In this document: positions 26,215 through 35,426 of the stretch, in pieces
Numbering within the stretch: position 1 is the stretch's first letter
Layout of the letters: each line of letters begins with the position of its first letter
NCBI GenBank assembly: GCA_934691725.1
Contig: CAKUTF010000002.1
Span: 1-64,000, forward strand
Origin: an uncultured Fibrobacter sp.
GTDB taxonomy: Bacteria > Fibrobacterota > Fibrobacteria > Fibrobacterales > Fibrobacteraceae
Direction: 5' to 3'
DNA length: 64,000 nucleotides
Position numbers and translations under genes: made by a program
Notes under the pieces: generated by a model
Database searches by the model: none
What the model was told of the DNA's origin: nothing
The model's input: only the letters and a program-made list of their open reading frames with translations

Positions 26215-26982
26215 CTAGTTCGGGGTAAAGTTGAAATTGAGCGAAAGAGCCGGTGCCCGGTAATTCGGCGGAAGCTCCGGCAACTTGGAAATCCGGATGG
26301 CGCGCATCGAAAGATGGTCCCACGTCTTGTTCCCCGACGAGCGCTTGAGCGAAATGTCCGTAATGCTTCCGAACCTATCCACCGTAAACTGCACCGAGGT
26401 CTTCGTCGATTTGGCGACATTCAAGCCGGACGGCGGATTGAAATTCTGCATGATGATCTGCTTCAGGCGTTCGAGATAGACCTGCATCAGCGGGTCCATA
26501 TCCACATAGCCCACCGGATTCAAACCCGATTCCTCGGCGATGCTTTCCGGGAGATCCATGTCGTCGGGGAGGTCCATCGTTTCCTCGGCGGCCTCTTCAG
26601 GCTCCTCTTCGGGAACGGGTTCCGGCTCGGGAGCGGGCTTTTCCTCTTTCGCAACCTTCGGCTCGGGCGGGAGTTCCTTTTTCACCTCGGGCTTCGGCTT
26701 CGGTTTGGGTTCTTCCTTTCGGGGTTCCTTCTTCTCTTCGGGTGGTTTCGGTGGCGGAGACTTTCGCACTTGCTTCGGCGCTGGCTTCTTCGCCTGAGAC
26801 ACCTGCACAAGTTCAAAGACTTTCACCGGTTCCGGTTCCTTCTCAAAGCGAATGCTGTTCGCAGCGACAAAACCCAGAAGGATAAGCGCATGGAACACAA
26901 GCGACACGACGACAATCTTCACGAGAGCGCCGTTCCAGCCGCTTTGAAAAAACGGGGACTTCTGTTTTTCCCTACTCGCCAT
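26215..26982 (-). CDS. tolA: TolA/TonB-type energy-transducing protein
   Basis: 255 aa. N-terminal cytoplasmic tail, one membrane anchor (VKIVVVSLVFHALILLGFV, with the SxxxH-like pattern), then a long Pro/Glu/Lys linker (about 55-135), and a C-terminal TonB/TolA-like domain (VQFTVDRFGSITDISLKRSSG). Genomic position between tolR and tolB makes it the TolA equivalent, though the linker is Pro-rich as in TonB rather than the long Ala-rich helix of E. coli TolA. It begins 2 nt after the tolR stop. Confidence 0.85.
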   Translation of the reverse strand: MASREKQKSPFFQSGWNGALVKIVVVSLVFHALILLGFVAANSIRFEKEPEPVKVFELVQVSQAKKPAPKQVRKSPPPKPPEEKKEPRKEEPKPKPKPEVKKELPPEPKVAKEEKPAPEPEPVPEEEPEEAAEETMDLPDDMDLPESIAEESGLNPVGYVDMDPLMQVYLERLKQIIMQNFNPPSGLNVAKSTKTSVQFTVDRFGSITDISLKRSSGNKTWDHLSMRAIRISKLPELPPNYRAPALSLNFNFTPN

Positions 26983-26984
26983 AC

Positions 26985-27386
26985 CTACTTTTCGTCATCC
27001 CCGGGAAGGGTCAGAAACCCGAGCTTCGTGACGCCCGCATTCTGCACGAGCGAGACGACTTTCATCACGCGTCCGTAATCCACCGATTCATCCGCATTGA
27101 TGACCACCGCCATGTTTCCGTCCCATAGCGACTTGAAGACGCTCCCGAAATCCTTCGGATTCACCTTCATGTCCGCGATATAGACTTCGTTCTGCTTGTT
27201 GATGGAGACTTTCAACAGTTTTTCCTGTTCCATCGTCGGCGCTTCGGCCTTCGGAAGTTCCACCTTGATTCCCTGGCTCATCAAGGGCGCGGAAATCATG
27301 AACACGATGAGAATCGAGAACACGACGTCAATCATGTTCGTCAGATTCATTTCCTGGTTAATCGTCCTGCTACGGCTGCGCTTCAC
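26985..27386 (-). CDS. tolR: ExbD/TolR-family biopolymer transport protein
   Basis: 133 aa. One N-terminal membrane helix with the essential proton-path Asp (NMIDVVFSILIVFMI), then a periplasmic domain (KVSINKQNEVYIADMKV). Partner of TolQ in the proton-driven motor. It starts 8 nt after tolQ. Confidence 0.93.
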   Translation of the reverse strand: MKRSRSRTINQEMNLTNMIDVVFSILIVFMISAPLMSQGIKVELPKAEAPTMEQEKLLKVSINKQNEVYIADMKVNPKDFGSVFKSLWDGNMAVVINADESVDYGRVMKVVSLVQNAGVTKLGFLTLPGDDEK

Positions 27387-27394
27387 AAATCCTC

Positions 27395-28084
27395 CTAACC
27401 CGCGACTTCTTCAAGGGCTAGCAAGTCTCCGCGCTTGAAAAGGCTGAGCATCCGGCTTCCGAAGTTGTAGTAGGCGATTTCGTTTTCACCGGTCCGGGAA
27501 ACAAAGATGTTGTAGGCAGCCGAAGCGGGAATCGCGACGAGAAGCCCTGCGACGGTCGTGATGAGGGCCATCGCGATGCCCGGAGCGACAACGGTGAGAT
27601 CCGCGGACCCGTGCTTCCCGATTTCAAAAAAGGCGACCATGATTCCCCAGACCGTTCCGAGAAGACCGAAGAACGGGGCGAGGTTCGCGCACATTCCCAA
27701 AAAGTTCACGTGGCGGTTTTCGCCTAGACGGATTCCCTCGATGGATCGTTGGATGGTATCTTCCAAAAGGGATGCCCGGTGCTGGATGGAATCGTAACTC
27801 ACAAAGTTGCTGAACTTGGACGCTTCGATGAGAACCTCCTCGGTGAGGCTCTTGAGCGCGCTGTCACCGCTCGAATCGCAAAGTTCCTTCAAATCTACGA
27901 AGCGTTCCATTTTTTCGAACTTGTGGAAAAACAGGGCGTTTGCCCGCTGGTTCTTGCGGAAAAAGACAATCTTGACAAGAATGATTCCCCAGCAAAAAAG
28001 CGACATAAACGCTAGGATGCCGAGAATGATCATCGTCGCGACATCGGAATCGCGAAGCATCTGGACGACAGGCAGATCGAGCAT
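27395..28084 (-). CDS. tolQ: ExbB/TolQ-family motor protein
   Basis: 229 aa from the ATG at 28084, which has GGGAGG upstream; a TTG at 28096 is unlikely. Three membrane segments are visible: near the N-terminus, around residues 130-150, and around 165-185. The signature LGTVWGIMVAFFEIG and the following VVAPGIAMALITTVAGLLVAIP are the conserved ExbB/TolQ pore helices. First gene of the Tol-Pal operon, energising outer-membrane constriction at division. Confidence 0.92.
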   Translation of the reverse strand: MLDLPVVQMLRDSDVATMIILGILAFMSLFCWGIILVKIVFFRKNQRANALFFHKFEKMERFVDLKELCDSSGDSALKSLTEEVLIEASKFSNFVSYDSIQHRASLLEDTIQRSIEGIRLGENRHVNFLGMCANLAPFFGLLGTVWGIMVAFFEIGKHGSADLTVVAPGIAMALITTVAGLLVAIPASAAYNIFVSRTGENEIAYYNFGSRMLSLFKRGDLLALEEVAG

Positions 28085-28122
28085 GGAGCCTCCCAAAAAA
28101 AGTCGCTATCCAATCTAGAAAA

Positions 28123-28136
28123 TTTGCCTAGGCAAA
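28123..28136. promoter_or_regulatory. 14-bp perfect palindrome between tolQ and the divergent operon
   Basis: TTTGCCTAGGCAAA is identical on both strands and lies in the 73-bp divergent spacer, 39 nt from tolQ and 21 nt from the rightward gene. It could be an operator for a dimeric regulator acting on one or both operons. No regulator gene is adjacent. Confidence 0.4.
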
Positions 28137-28157
28137 AATGTTGTTAGATTTCAAAAC

Positions 28158-28709
28158 ATGAGATTAATTCCGAACCGCCTTTGGACAGACGAAGACGAAA
28201 AGGCACTTCCTTCCGTCGTCTTCCATCTCCAAAAAGACCATCATTTTTTGCACATCCGCTTCCTCATCACCGAACCGAAGGAATGTTTCGCGGCTAACAT
28301 CGAAAAGGACGGAGAAAACGCCTGGGAAGACAGCTGCGTCGAACTGTTCGTCCGTGCGCTCGATTCCGAAAACGAATACATCAATTTTGAATTTACGAGC
28401 AAGGGCTTCTGCTATGCCGCCCGCGGCAGGGACAGGCTCCACCGGAGAGAATTCCTTCCGATGCAATACGCCCGGATCCTGCGCACGGTAGAGGCTCCCG
28501 TCTTCGACGAAAAAAACGTCTCCTGGGAGCTCAAGGTTTCCATCCCGGCGTTTCTCTTCGGAGCGCGAAGCCTCGCCGGAGAAGAGATTTTCGGAAACAT
28601 CTACAAATGCGCAGACAGATCCCGCCATCCGCATTACCTGCTGCTCTTTCCGATCGTCACCGAAAAGCCCGATTTCCACCAGCCACGATTTTTCCGCAAG
28701 CTGCTCTAG
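28158..28709 (+). CDS. CBM9-like carbohydrate-binding domain protein
   Basis: 183 aa with no signal peptide, so probably cytoplasmic. The whole protein looks like a single DOMON/CBM9-type beta-sandwich: NAWEDSCVELFVRALDSE, YINFEFTSKGFCYAARG, and WELKVSIPAFLFG are the typical landmarks of the carbohydrate-binding family-9-like group. Ligand unknown. It begins a rightward run of nine genes ending at ung; the next gene starts 8 nt after its stop. Confidence 0.75.
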   Translation: MRLIPNRLWTDEDEKALPSVVFHLQKDHHFLHIRFLITEPKECFAANIEKDGENAWEDSCVELFVRALDSENEYINFEFTSKGFCYAARGRDRLHRREFLPMQYARILRTVEAPVFDEKNVSWELKVSIPAFLFGARSLAGEEIFGNIYKCADRSRHPHYLLLFPIVTEKPDFHQPRFFRKLL

Positions 28710-28717
28710 GACTTTCC

Positions 28718-30568
28718 GTGAAACGCTCCGCTTTCTGGATTCTCGCCCTATCGACACTTCTTCTTGCCGAAGGCGCTCTGTATGTTCCGTTCGGAAAACC
28801 CGGCTTCCTCACCTCCTCTTTCGGCGAGAACCGCGGCACGCGCTACCATGCGGGAATCGATTACTCGACCGACATGCAGGAAGGATTTCCGGTCATCGCT
28901 CCCGAGGACGGCAAGGTTTCCCAGGTAAAGCTTTCTCCCTACGGATATGGCAAGGTCGTCTATTTTCAGGGCAAAAGCGGCAGAACATGGGTTTTCGCCC
29001 ACCAGAGCGGTTTTTCAAAATCTATCGATTCGCTTGTACGCAAGACCCAGACGGAACAGAAAAAGAACGACGTTTCCATCGCAAACCCGAAAATTCCCGA
29101 ATTTCACCAAGGCGATACGATTTCCTTTACGGGAAGTTCCGGAATCGGAAATCCGCACCTGCACCTGGAAATCCGCCTAGGTGAGAACATCGTCAATCCA
29201 TGCCGGAACGGAACGCTTTGCATGGACACCCTCGATCCGCTTATCCTCGGAGCGGCGGTTTTTCAGGGGGAAGCGGTCGCCCTTTCCGGCGAAGAAGCCC
29301 TCAAGGCGGGCTGCATCGAAATTCCCGACATCGACAATTTCACGGATTCACTCCGGTTCGTTTTCAAAATCGCCGACTACAGCCGGGAACCGCTCGAAAA
29401 CCCGATGTCCGTCCGACGCGTCACGCTCAGGAAAAAGGAAAAAGTCATCGACGAAATCACCAAGGACACGCTTTCGTTCACGAGCATGCTCCAGATTCGC
29501 GAAGAGCTTCTCTGGGCGGAAGAAGCGGACACCGCCGGCGACTGGCATTACCTTCCGAACGGATTTTTCCGAACCCCGAGCGACACGTTGACGCTCGAAA
29601 CGGAAGACATGGTCGGGAGAATTTCCACTCGAACATTCACGTTCAAGCGAAAATGCGACGGTCCGAAACCCGCAATGCACGGAAAATTTCAATCGCCTGA
29701 GCTGTTTTCATTTTTGAGCCGGGCATGGATCGGGTTAGACCTTTGCCGCTCCGATTCGCAAACGACAAAATTTTTGCTCCTCGAGAAACGAAAAGTTCCC
29801 ATAAACCTCTGTGAAGAATTCCCGGCAAAGCCGCTTACGCTCGGCGAAATTTTCAAGAAACATCCGAAAGCGACAGCGATCCAGGTCGAACGGGACGGTC
29901 GCATCGACACGATAGCCATCCAAAAAATCCCCGCAAGGCGCAAGAACTTTTCGTGGAAAATCGACGAGCGGATTTTTCCCGTCTCGGAAAAAATCACCGG
30001 TCTAGAACCTGTCCCGTGGACACAAGCGCTTGCCGTGAGACAAATGAAGAACGACAGCGTTCCCGCATTGGAATTTCACCCGAAAGGACTCCATTTTCTC
30101 GGTTCGTGGCGAGTCGCTTTCGACAAAGGAATCGCCCAAAAGCCGCTCTACTATCTAGGCGAAACCAGCCGACGCTGGTTCCTCTTCAGCAAGCAGTCGG
30201 AAAGAAACTCGGAACGATCCGCAAGCGCAAACGAACTTCGCGACATCGGATTCATCGCGGACACGACCGCACCGGAGATAGGCGAAATCCGAATGGATAA
30301 GGCCTTTATCGCAGGGCAAGAACAGCCGGTCATCCGCATCCCGCTCATCGAAAAGGAATCGGGAATCGCGAACGGCAACGCCATCAAGGCGTATTCCGGC
30401 AAAAAGCCTTTCATCTATGCGGAATACGATTCCGAACCGCGCGAAATCGTCCTTATCCAAAGCGACCTGCCCAAAGCGGGCGAAAACTTTTTTATCTCCA
30501 TCCGCGACGAAGCGGGAAACCGGAAAACATTTGAGATTTGCGTTCCTTCGCCAAAATCGTCGCAATAA
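28718..30568 (+). CDS. Secreted M23-family peptidase with long C-terminal extension
   Basis: 616 aa from the GTG at 28718 (AGGA upstream, and a signal peptide FWILALSTLLLAEGAL follows); the frame upstream lies inside the previous gene. The LytM/M23 zinc site is intact: HAGIDYSTD (His 44, Asp 48) and GNPHLHLEIR (about 144-153). The protease domain ends near residue 180. The remaining about 430 residues are beta-rich with no family I recognise. M23 enzymes cut peptidoglycan cross-bridges; the intact zinc ligands suggest activity. Confidence 0.85.
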   Translation: MKRSAFWILALSTLLLAEGALYVPFGKPGFLTSSFGENRGTRYHAGIDYSTDMQEGFPVIAPEDGKVSQVKLSPYGYGKVVYFQGKSGRTWVFAHQSGFSKSIDSLVRKTQTEQKKNDVSIANPKIPEFHQGDTISFTGSSGIGNPHLHLEIRLGENIVNPCRNGTLCMDTLDPLILGAAVFQGEAVALSGEEALKAGCIEIPDIDNFTDSLRFVFKIADYSREPLENPMSVRRVTLRKKEKVIDEITKDTLSFTSMLQIREELLWAEEADTAGDWHYLPNGFFRTPSDTLTLETEDMVGRISTRTFTFKRKCDGPKPAMHGKFQSPELFSFLSRAWIGLDLCRSDSQTTKFLLLEKRKVPINLCEEFPAKPLTLGEIFKKHPKATAIQVERDGRIDTIAIQKIPARRKNFSWKIDERIFPVSEKITGLEPVPWTQALAVRQMKNDSVPALEFHPKGLHFLGSWRVAFDKGIAQKPLYYLGETSRRWFLFSKQSERNSERSASANELRDIGFIADTTAPEIGEIRMDKAFIAGQEQPVIRIPLIEKESGIANGNAIKAYSGKKPFIYAEYDSEPREIVLIQSDLPKAGENFFISIRDEAGNRKTFEICVPSPKSSQ

Positions 30569-30586
30569 GTTTTTAAATTGAAAACG

Positions 30587-31720
30587 ATGGTCAACGATCC
30601 CTACATTCTCGTAGCCGACAAGAAATCTCTCGAAAGCCTTATCGAGGATCTGTCACACTATGAAATCGCGGCGGTCGATACGGAAGCCGATTCCATGTAT
30701 CACTACTCGGTCAGGCTTTGCCTTGTGCAGATTACCATCGGCGAGCACCATTACATTGTCGATCCGCTAGCGCCATTCGATATCCGTCCCATCTTCAAGA
30801 CCCGCGCGATGAACAACATCATTTTGCACGGCGCCGATTACGATTTGCGAATGCTGTGGCACAGATTCCGGTTTTCACCGAAGCATGTTTTCGACACGAT
30901 GCTCGCGGCAAAATTTCTGGGGGAAAGTGCGCTGGGCTACGCAAGCCTGGTTCAAAAATACTTCAACGTCACGCTCCCGAAAGACAACCAGAAATCCGAC
31001 TGGACCGTGCGACCTCTCCCGACCGACATGTGCGAATACGCCATCCACGATACATTTTATCTGCACGAGCTCTGTGCCATCCTAGGCGAAAAGCTCCAGG
31101 CGCAAAAAAAATTCGGCTGGCTTCTCGAAACGTGCGACGACCTCATCGAAAAGGCAAAGCAGCAAAAGCCCGAAGATCCCGACCGCTGGCGAATCCCGGG
31201 TTCGTTCCGCCTATCCCCGAGATCGTTGAACATTCTGAAAGCCGTGTGGACTTGGCGGGAACACGAAGCGGAAAAACTGGACAGGCCGCCTTACAAGGTT
31301 TTCGGAAACGAACTGATGCTTGCAATTGTCCGTTCCGCATCGTATTCATTCCCAAACGTCCGCGAAGATTTTCTTCCCAAGCTGCCGCGCAATTTTGTCG
31401 GCGATCGCAAGGTCAGTTTTTTTGAAATGCTCAAGCGTGCGATGCGGATTCCCGAAGACGAATGGCCCGAGGCTAGCCACCGAGGAAAACATCCCGTGGT
31501 AAGCCCGAGCGGAGAACTGATCGACACGCTCAAGGAATGGAGAAACGAACGCGCCGCGGAACTCCTGTTCGACGAAGCGATGCTTGCAAACCGCTCCCAG
31601 CTGATAGCCCTCGCCACACCGATCGGAGAAACATGGGAAGAACGCTACGACGCAGCCCACCTCTTGAACTGGCAACGCTCCGTATGGAACGATATCCTAA
31701 ATAAAAAATTAACCCGCTGA
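30587..31720 (+). CDS. rnd: Ribonuclease D
   Basis: 377 aa from the ATG at 30587 (a TTG at 30578 would add three residues). DEDD 3'-5' exoribonuclease: DTEADSMYHY (motif Exo I, Asp and Glu), HGADYDLRML (Exo II), and CEYAIHDTFYLHEL (Exo III, with Tyr/Asp). HRDC domains follow, recognisable at LNILKAVWTWREHEAEKLDRP. RNase D trims tRNA 3' ends. Length matches the family. Confidence 0.92.
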   Translation: MVNDPYILVADKKSLESLIEDLSHYEIAAVDTEADSMYHYSVRLCLVQITIGEHHYIVDPLAPFDIRPIFKTRAMNNIILHGADYDLRMLWHRFRFSPKHVFDTMLAAKFLGESALGYASLVQKYFNVTLPKDNQKSDWTVRPLPTDMCEYAIHDTFYLHELCAILGEKLQAQKKFGWLLETCDDLIEKAKQQKPEDPDRWRIPGSFRLSPRSLNILKAVWTWREHEAEKLDRPPYKVFGNELMLAIVRSASYSFPNVREDFLPKLPRNFVGDRKVSFFEMLKRAMRIPEDEWPEASHRGKHPVVSPSGELIDTLKEWRNERAAELLFDEAMLANRSQLIALATPIGETWEERYDAAHLLNWQRSVWNDILNKKLTR

Positions 31721-31728
31721 GGTTCCCC

Positions 31729-31920
31729 ATGGGAAACATCGGATTTTCCGAACTGCTCCTTTTAATTTTCCTGGTCCTTCTCCTTTTCGGAGCCCGCCGC
31801 ATCCCGGACCTGGGAGCTTCTATCGGCAAGGCGCTGAAGGAATTTCGCAAGGCGAACAGCGACGAATCGCCAAACGATAAAAAAGCCGAAAGCAAAGAAG
31901 ACGCTGACAAAAAACAATAG
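31729..31920 (+). CDS. tatA: Sec-independent translocase protein TatA
   Basis: 63 aa. One N-terminal membrane helix, the hinge FGARRIPDLG and an amphipathic helix SIGKALKEFRKA, then a charged tail. These are standard TatA features. It is followed by tatC and a TatB-like fusion. Confidence 0.94.
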   Translation: MGNIGFSELLLLIFLVLLLFGARRIPDLGASIGKALKEFRKANSDESPNDKKAESKEDADKKQ

Positions 31921-31929
31921 GCTTTACAC

Positions 31930-32625
31930 TTGGAAATTTCCGAGCATCTCCGCGAACTTCGGGCGAGAATCCTCGTCTGCCTCGTATTTTTTATCGCCGC
32001 ATCGGGAACGGCTTTCTTTTTCGCTCCGAACCTATGGCATCTCGCGGCAAGACCCTTGTCAAGCGCAGTCCCGGTGACATTAGCGAATCTTTCACCGACA
32101 GAAGGCATTTCGGCAAACCTGCTCCTCGCCTGCCTTGTCGGAACGCTCGTTTCCTCTCCCGTCATCCTCTACCACGGTTACGCCTTTTGCGCACCGGCCA
32201 TTCCCCGGAACAGCCGCAAGGCTATTTCGGGATTTGTCTTTGTAGCGACACTCCTGTTTTTTGCCGGTGCGGCGTTTGCCTACTTTCTTTCGATTCCCCT
32301 CTTGTTCACGTTTCTCGCCGAATATTCGGGCATGGCGCTCCAGCTCTGGTCGCAAGAATCCTACATTGCGTTTCTCTTCCGCTTTGAAATTCTTTTCGCC
32401 CTGGTATTCCAGATGCCGATTTTTGCCACATTTTTCGCACGCACAGGACTAGCCAGCCGGGACTTTCTTTCTAGGCATCTCCGCCTCGCCATTTTTCTGA
32501 CCGCGCTTTTTTCCGCGATTATCACGCCGCCGGATATTTTTTCCCTGTTCTGGGTAGCCGTTCCCATTCTAGCCCTTTACGGGATAAGCCTTGTCGCCTA
32601 CCGGATTTCATGGAGGGGAAAATGA
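31930..32625 (+). CDS. tatC: Sec-independent translocase protein TatC
   Basis: 231 aa, starting at the TTG at 31930, which puts the signal-binding motif SEHLRELRARIL at the N-terminus. Six hydrophobic segments can be counted. The pattern PILYHGYAFCAPA after the second segment is a TatC landmark. It forms the twin-arginine signal receptor. Its stop overlaps the next start as ATGA. The ribosome site is weak. Confidence 0.92.
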   Translation: MEISEHLRELRARILVCLVFFIAASGTAFFFAPNLWHLAARPLSSAVPVTLANLSPTEGISANLLLACLVGTLVSSPVILYHGYAFCAPAIPRNSRKAISGFVFVATLLFFAGAAFAYFLSIPLLFTFLAEYSGMALQLWSQESYIAFLFRFEILFALVFQMPIFATFFARTGLASRDFLSRHLRLAIFLTALFSAIITPPDIFSLFWVAVPILALYGISLVAYRISWRGK

Positions 32626-33350
32626 CTGCGGAAATCGGTTTTTCGGAACTGTGTCTGCTGATTTTTTTGGCGCTCGTGCTCGTATCCCCAAAAGATGTCG
32701 GACGGACTTTCGCAGCATTCAAGCGAATCAAGGGCAAGCTCTACCGGCTAAAATTCGACCTGGAGGATGCGCTGATGAAATCGGCTTCAAATAAAGCAAC
32801 AAAGGAAAATCCAAGCGAAGCAAAAGCGAAAGAAAGCCGATGGATAGTCCAGGCGATTCAAAATTTCGAACCGTTCCGGACAGCGAAAAAAGTAGCCGCG
32901 TTCTATCCGCTCCCGAGCGAACCGGACATCCGACCGGTCCTCAGACAACTCGCCGCGGAAAAGCGACTGCTCCTGCCGCTCACACGCGAAAACTGCCAGA
33001 TGGATTTTGTGGAAATTCACTCTCTCGAAAAGGATCTCGCCGAAGGCCGCTTCCATGTCAAGGAACCGAAGAAATCCCTTCCCGTCTATTCCGGAGAGAT
33101 TCCGCTAGCCCTCGTCCCCGGGACAAGGTTTTCTCGCGACGGAGGTCGTCACGGACACGGCAAAGGCTATTACGACCGCTTTCTTGCGCGGCATCCCGAA
33201 ACCATCAAATGCGGCATCGCGTTCAGCGCCCAGGTATCCGAAAAAAATTTGGAACGGAAGCCGCACGATATTTTGATGAACTATATTGTAGCACCCCGAA
33301 ACGCCCAAAAGGAGATTCCGCATGTGGAAAAAGCAACCGTTTCATTCTAG
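32622..33350 (+). CDS. TatB-like segment fused to 5-formyltetrahydrofolate cyclo-ligase
   Basis: 242 aa from the ATG at 32622, with GGAGG 5 nt upstream. Residues 1-50 form a TatA/B-type unit: membrane helix with GFSELCLLIFLALVLVSPKD, then an amphipathic helix. After a Lys/Glu/Ala linker (about 50-80), residues 85-235 form a cyclo-ligase domain: VAAFYPLPSEPDIRPVL, LALVPGTRFSRDGGRHGHG and GKGYYDRFLARHP, the ATP/folate motif. That enzyme converts 5-formyl-THF to 5,10-methenyl-THF. The usual N-terminal Lys/Arg helix of the cyclo-ligase is not obvious. Coupled to tatC by an ATGA overlap. The frame is continuous, so no frameshift explains the join. Confidence 0.85.
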   Translation: MTAEIGFSELCLLIFLALVLVSPKDVGRTFAAFKRIKGKLYRLKFDLEDALMKSASNKATKENPSEAKAKESRWIVQAIQNFEPFRTAKKVAAFYPLPSEPDIRPVLRQLAAEKRLLLPLTRENCQMDFVEIHSLEKDLAEGRFHVKEPKKSLPVYSGEIPLALVPGTRFSRDGGRHGHGKGYYDRFLARHPETIKCGIAFSAQVSEKNLERKPHDILMNYIVAPRNAQKEIPHVEKATVSF

Positions 33351-34224
33351 CCGCGAACGCCGCGACGATTCACCGTTCGAAAGCACGCGCCGCGATATCT
33401 CTTACGGACGTTCTCCGCGACTTGCAAACGAAAGCCGGCCAAAGCCATCCCAGGTAAACCTCGCCATCGGCGATGCGGAAAGCACACCGCAAACGGCAGT
33501 CGGCGGGATCCGCGAAGTCACGGAACTCTTGACCAATTCCCCGATGCGCCTCCACCGCATCCTCTTCCGGCACAATTCGGGAAACCCGAAGCTCTATTCC
33601 CTGCAAAAGCTCGCCAAGAAAAACCACATCCACGTGCAGCAGGTAGAAGCCCGCATTCTCGATTCCTATGCGATGCCAAACCAGGGGGTAGTCGCCCTCT
33701 GCAACGAAAATGAACTGCTCCAGTGGACCGACGTGAAAGAGGAATTTTTCAAGGCAAAGGAACAGGGCACGCGCAAGCTGGTAGTCGTCGCGACGAATAT
33801 CGAAGACCCGCGAAATCTCGGAGCGTGCATCCGGTCCGCCCTCGGCCTCGGAGCGGACATTTTCCTCATGCCCGCCAAGGGAATGTGCGGCATCACCCCG
33901 ACCGTCGCCAGGGCTTCGACAGGAGCCATCGACAAGCTGCGAATCTGTCGCCCCGAAAACCTCGAAGCGGCCATCGGCGAACTAAAGCAGGCGGACTACC
34001 AGGTTCTCGGTCTCGACGCCGCAACAGAAGTTTCCCTCGTCGATTATCCGTTCGGCGATAGAATCGTCCTTGCCGTCGGCGGCGAAGATGTCGGGCTTCC
34101 GCCATTTGTACGAAAGCAGTGCAGCGACGTCCTCCGCATCCCGATGCAGCCCGATGCGCAGTCCTACAACGCATCCGTCGCGCTCTCCCTCGGCCTTTAC
34201 GAAATCGCCCGCAAGCGCATCTAG
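33322..34224 (+). CDS. SpoU-family RNA 2'-O-methyltransferase (RlmB-like)
   Basis: 300 aa. Starts 29 nt inside the previous gene, with AAGGAG 6 nt upstream of the ATG. An N-terminal basic tail is followed by an L30e-like RNA-binding part and a SPOUT knot: ATNIEDPRNLGACIRSA (motif 1), VLAVGGEDVGLPP (motif 2) and IPMQPDAQSYNASVALSL (motif 3). It likely methylates a ribose in rRNA or tRNA; RlmB (G2251 of 23S rRNA) is the nearest likely identity. Confidence 0.88.
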   Translation: MWKKQPFHSSRERRDDSPFESTRRDISYGRSPRLANESRPKPSQVNLAIGDAESTPQTAVGGIREVTELLTNSPMRLHRILFRHNSGNPKLYSLQKLAKKNHIHVQQVEARILDSYAMPNQGVVALCNENELLQWTDVKEEFFKAKEQGTRKLVVVATNIEDPRNLGACIRSALGLGADIFLMPAKGMCGITPTVARASTGAIDKLRICRPENLEAAIGELKQADYQVLGLDAATEVSLVDYPFGDRIVLAVGGEDVGLPPFVRKQCSDVLRIPMQPDAQSYNASVALSLGLYEIARKRI

Positions 34225-34232
34225 AGGCTTCG

Positions 34233-35396
34233 GTGGAAATTCCCTGGGAAAATCCCGAACTTTTCCGCCTTGTCGCAGAAGCAATCGAGCGAAACACGGA
34301 CCATCTTAAACTTTCGGAGCTTCTTGCGAAAAGCCCGTTTGCGGAAATCCGCGGACCGGTCCTCGATTACATCGCGCTCGTTCCCAAATACCGGAAAAAA
34401 TTCCGGACAAACGCATTTCTCGCCTGCGACAAGCTCGCCCTAGAACAATCCACCGCAAAAGACATCGGAACCTACAAGGCGCAACTCTTCCCGAAGGCTT
34501 CCATCGACGACCTGTGCTGCGGCATGGGAGGAGACAGCTTTTTCCTTCCCAAGGAAGCGGATGTCCGCGGATACGACCTTTCCCCGGAAAGGGTTGCCAT
34601 GTATCGTTTCAATACACGGGCGATGGGTTTCGAGCGAAAAGCGGAAGTCGCGGACGTTCGAAGCGTCAAGAACCGGGGCGAATATTTTACAATCGATTCC
34701 GCACGCCGTGAAAAGCTCGGAGACAGCCAGCGAAACTTTTCGGAGCTGACACCGTCGTTTTCGGAAATTCTCGAAATCGCAAGGCATTACCGGGGTGGAA
34801 CCGCCAAGCTCCCACCCGGATATCCCACGGAAGAATTTCCGGCAAATGCGGAAATCGCCTATATCGGGGCCCGAAACGACTGTCGCGAATGTCTTGTCCT
34901 TTTCGGTGAAATGGCGCGAAACCCGGGAAAAGTTCGAGCCGTAGCGATCGACGCATCCGGCGAAGCGCACGAATGGCATTCGAAAACATCTCTTTCGGAA
35001 ATTCCCGAACTTCCCACCGGCCCACTCCGGGAATTCATCGCCGAACCGATACCCGTCCTTGTCCGCAGCCATCTATTTTCCGAAATCGCGCTAAAAAATT
35101 CCCCGACGGCAAGCCTGCTTTCTCCGAGAATCGCCTACGTCACAAGCCCCGCCCCCTTAGACAAGTTCGCATTTCACAATTACCGGGTACTAGGAAGCGT
35201 CCCCCTTTCCACGGGAAAAGTCAAGGCGCTTCTCAAGGCAAATGACATCGGGAAGCTCGCGCTAAAAAAACGCGGCGTCGAAATCGTTCCCGAAACGGAA
35301 ATCAAGCGGCTCTCCCCCAAAGGATCGGAGGAAGGCGTCCTTTTTTACACCCGGATAAACGGCGAAAAGACGGCAATCCTCGCCGTTCCCGTCTAA
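34233..35396 (+). CDS. THUMP-like domain SAM-dependent methyltransferase
   Basis: 387 aa from the GTG at 34233 (AGAGG 6 nt upstream). The class I methyltransferase core is at IDDLCCGMGGDSFFL (motif I, GxGxD variant) with GYDLSPERV as motif II. The C-terminal part resembles the THUMP-like domain of a family often annotated as a putative RNA methyltransferase. Target unknown, but the neighbouring RNA methyltransferase fits RNA. Confidence 0.75.
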   Translation: MEIPWENPELFRLVAEAIERNTDHLKLSELLAKSPFAEIRGPVLDYIALVPKYRKKFRTNAFLACDKLALEQSTAKDIGTYKAQLFPKASIDDLCCGMGGDSFFLPKEADVRGYDLSPERVAMYRFNTRAMGFERKAEVADVRSVKNRGEYFTIDSARREKLGDSQRNFSELTPSFSEILEIARHYRGGTAKLPPGYPTEEFPANAEIAYIGARNDCRECLVLFGEMARNPGKVRAVAIDASGEAHEWHSKTSLSEIPELPTGPLREFIAEPIPVLVRSHLFSEIALKNSPTASLLSPRIAYVTSPAPLDKFAFHNYRVLGSVPLSTGKVKALLKANDIGKLALKKRGVEIVPETEIKRLSPKGSEEGVLFYTRINGEKTAILAVPV

Positions 35397-35426
35397 ATCA
35401 CGTTCAAATTCTTATCTTATCGGATT

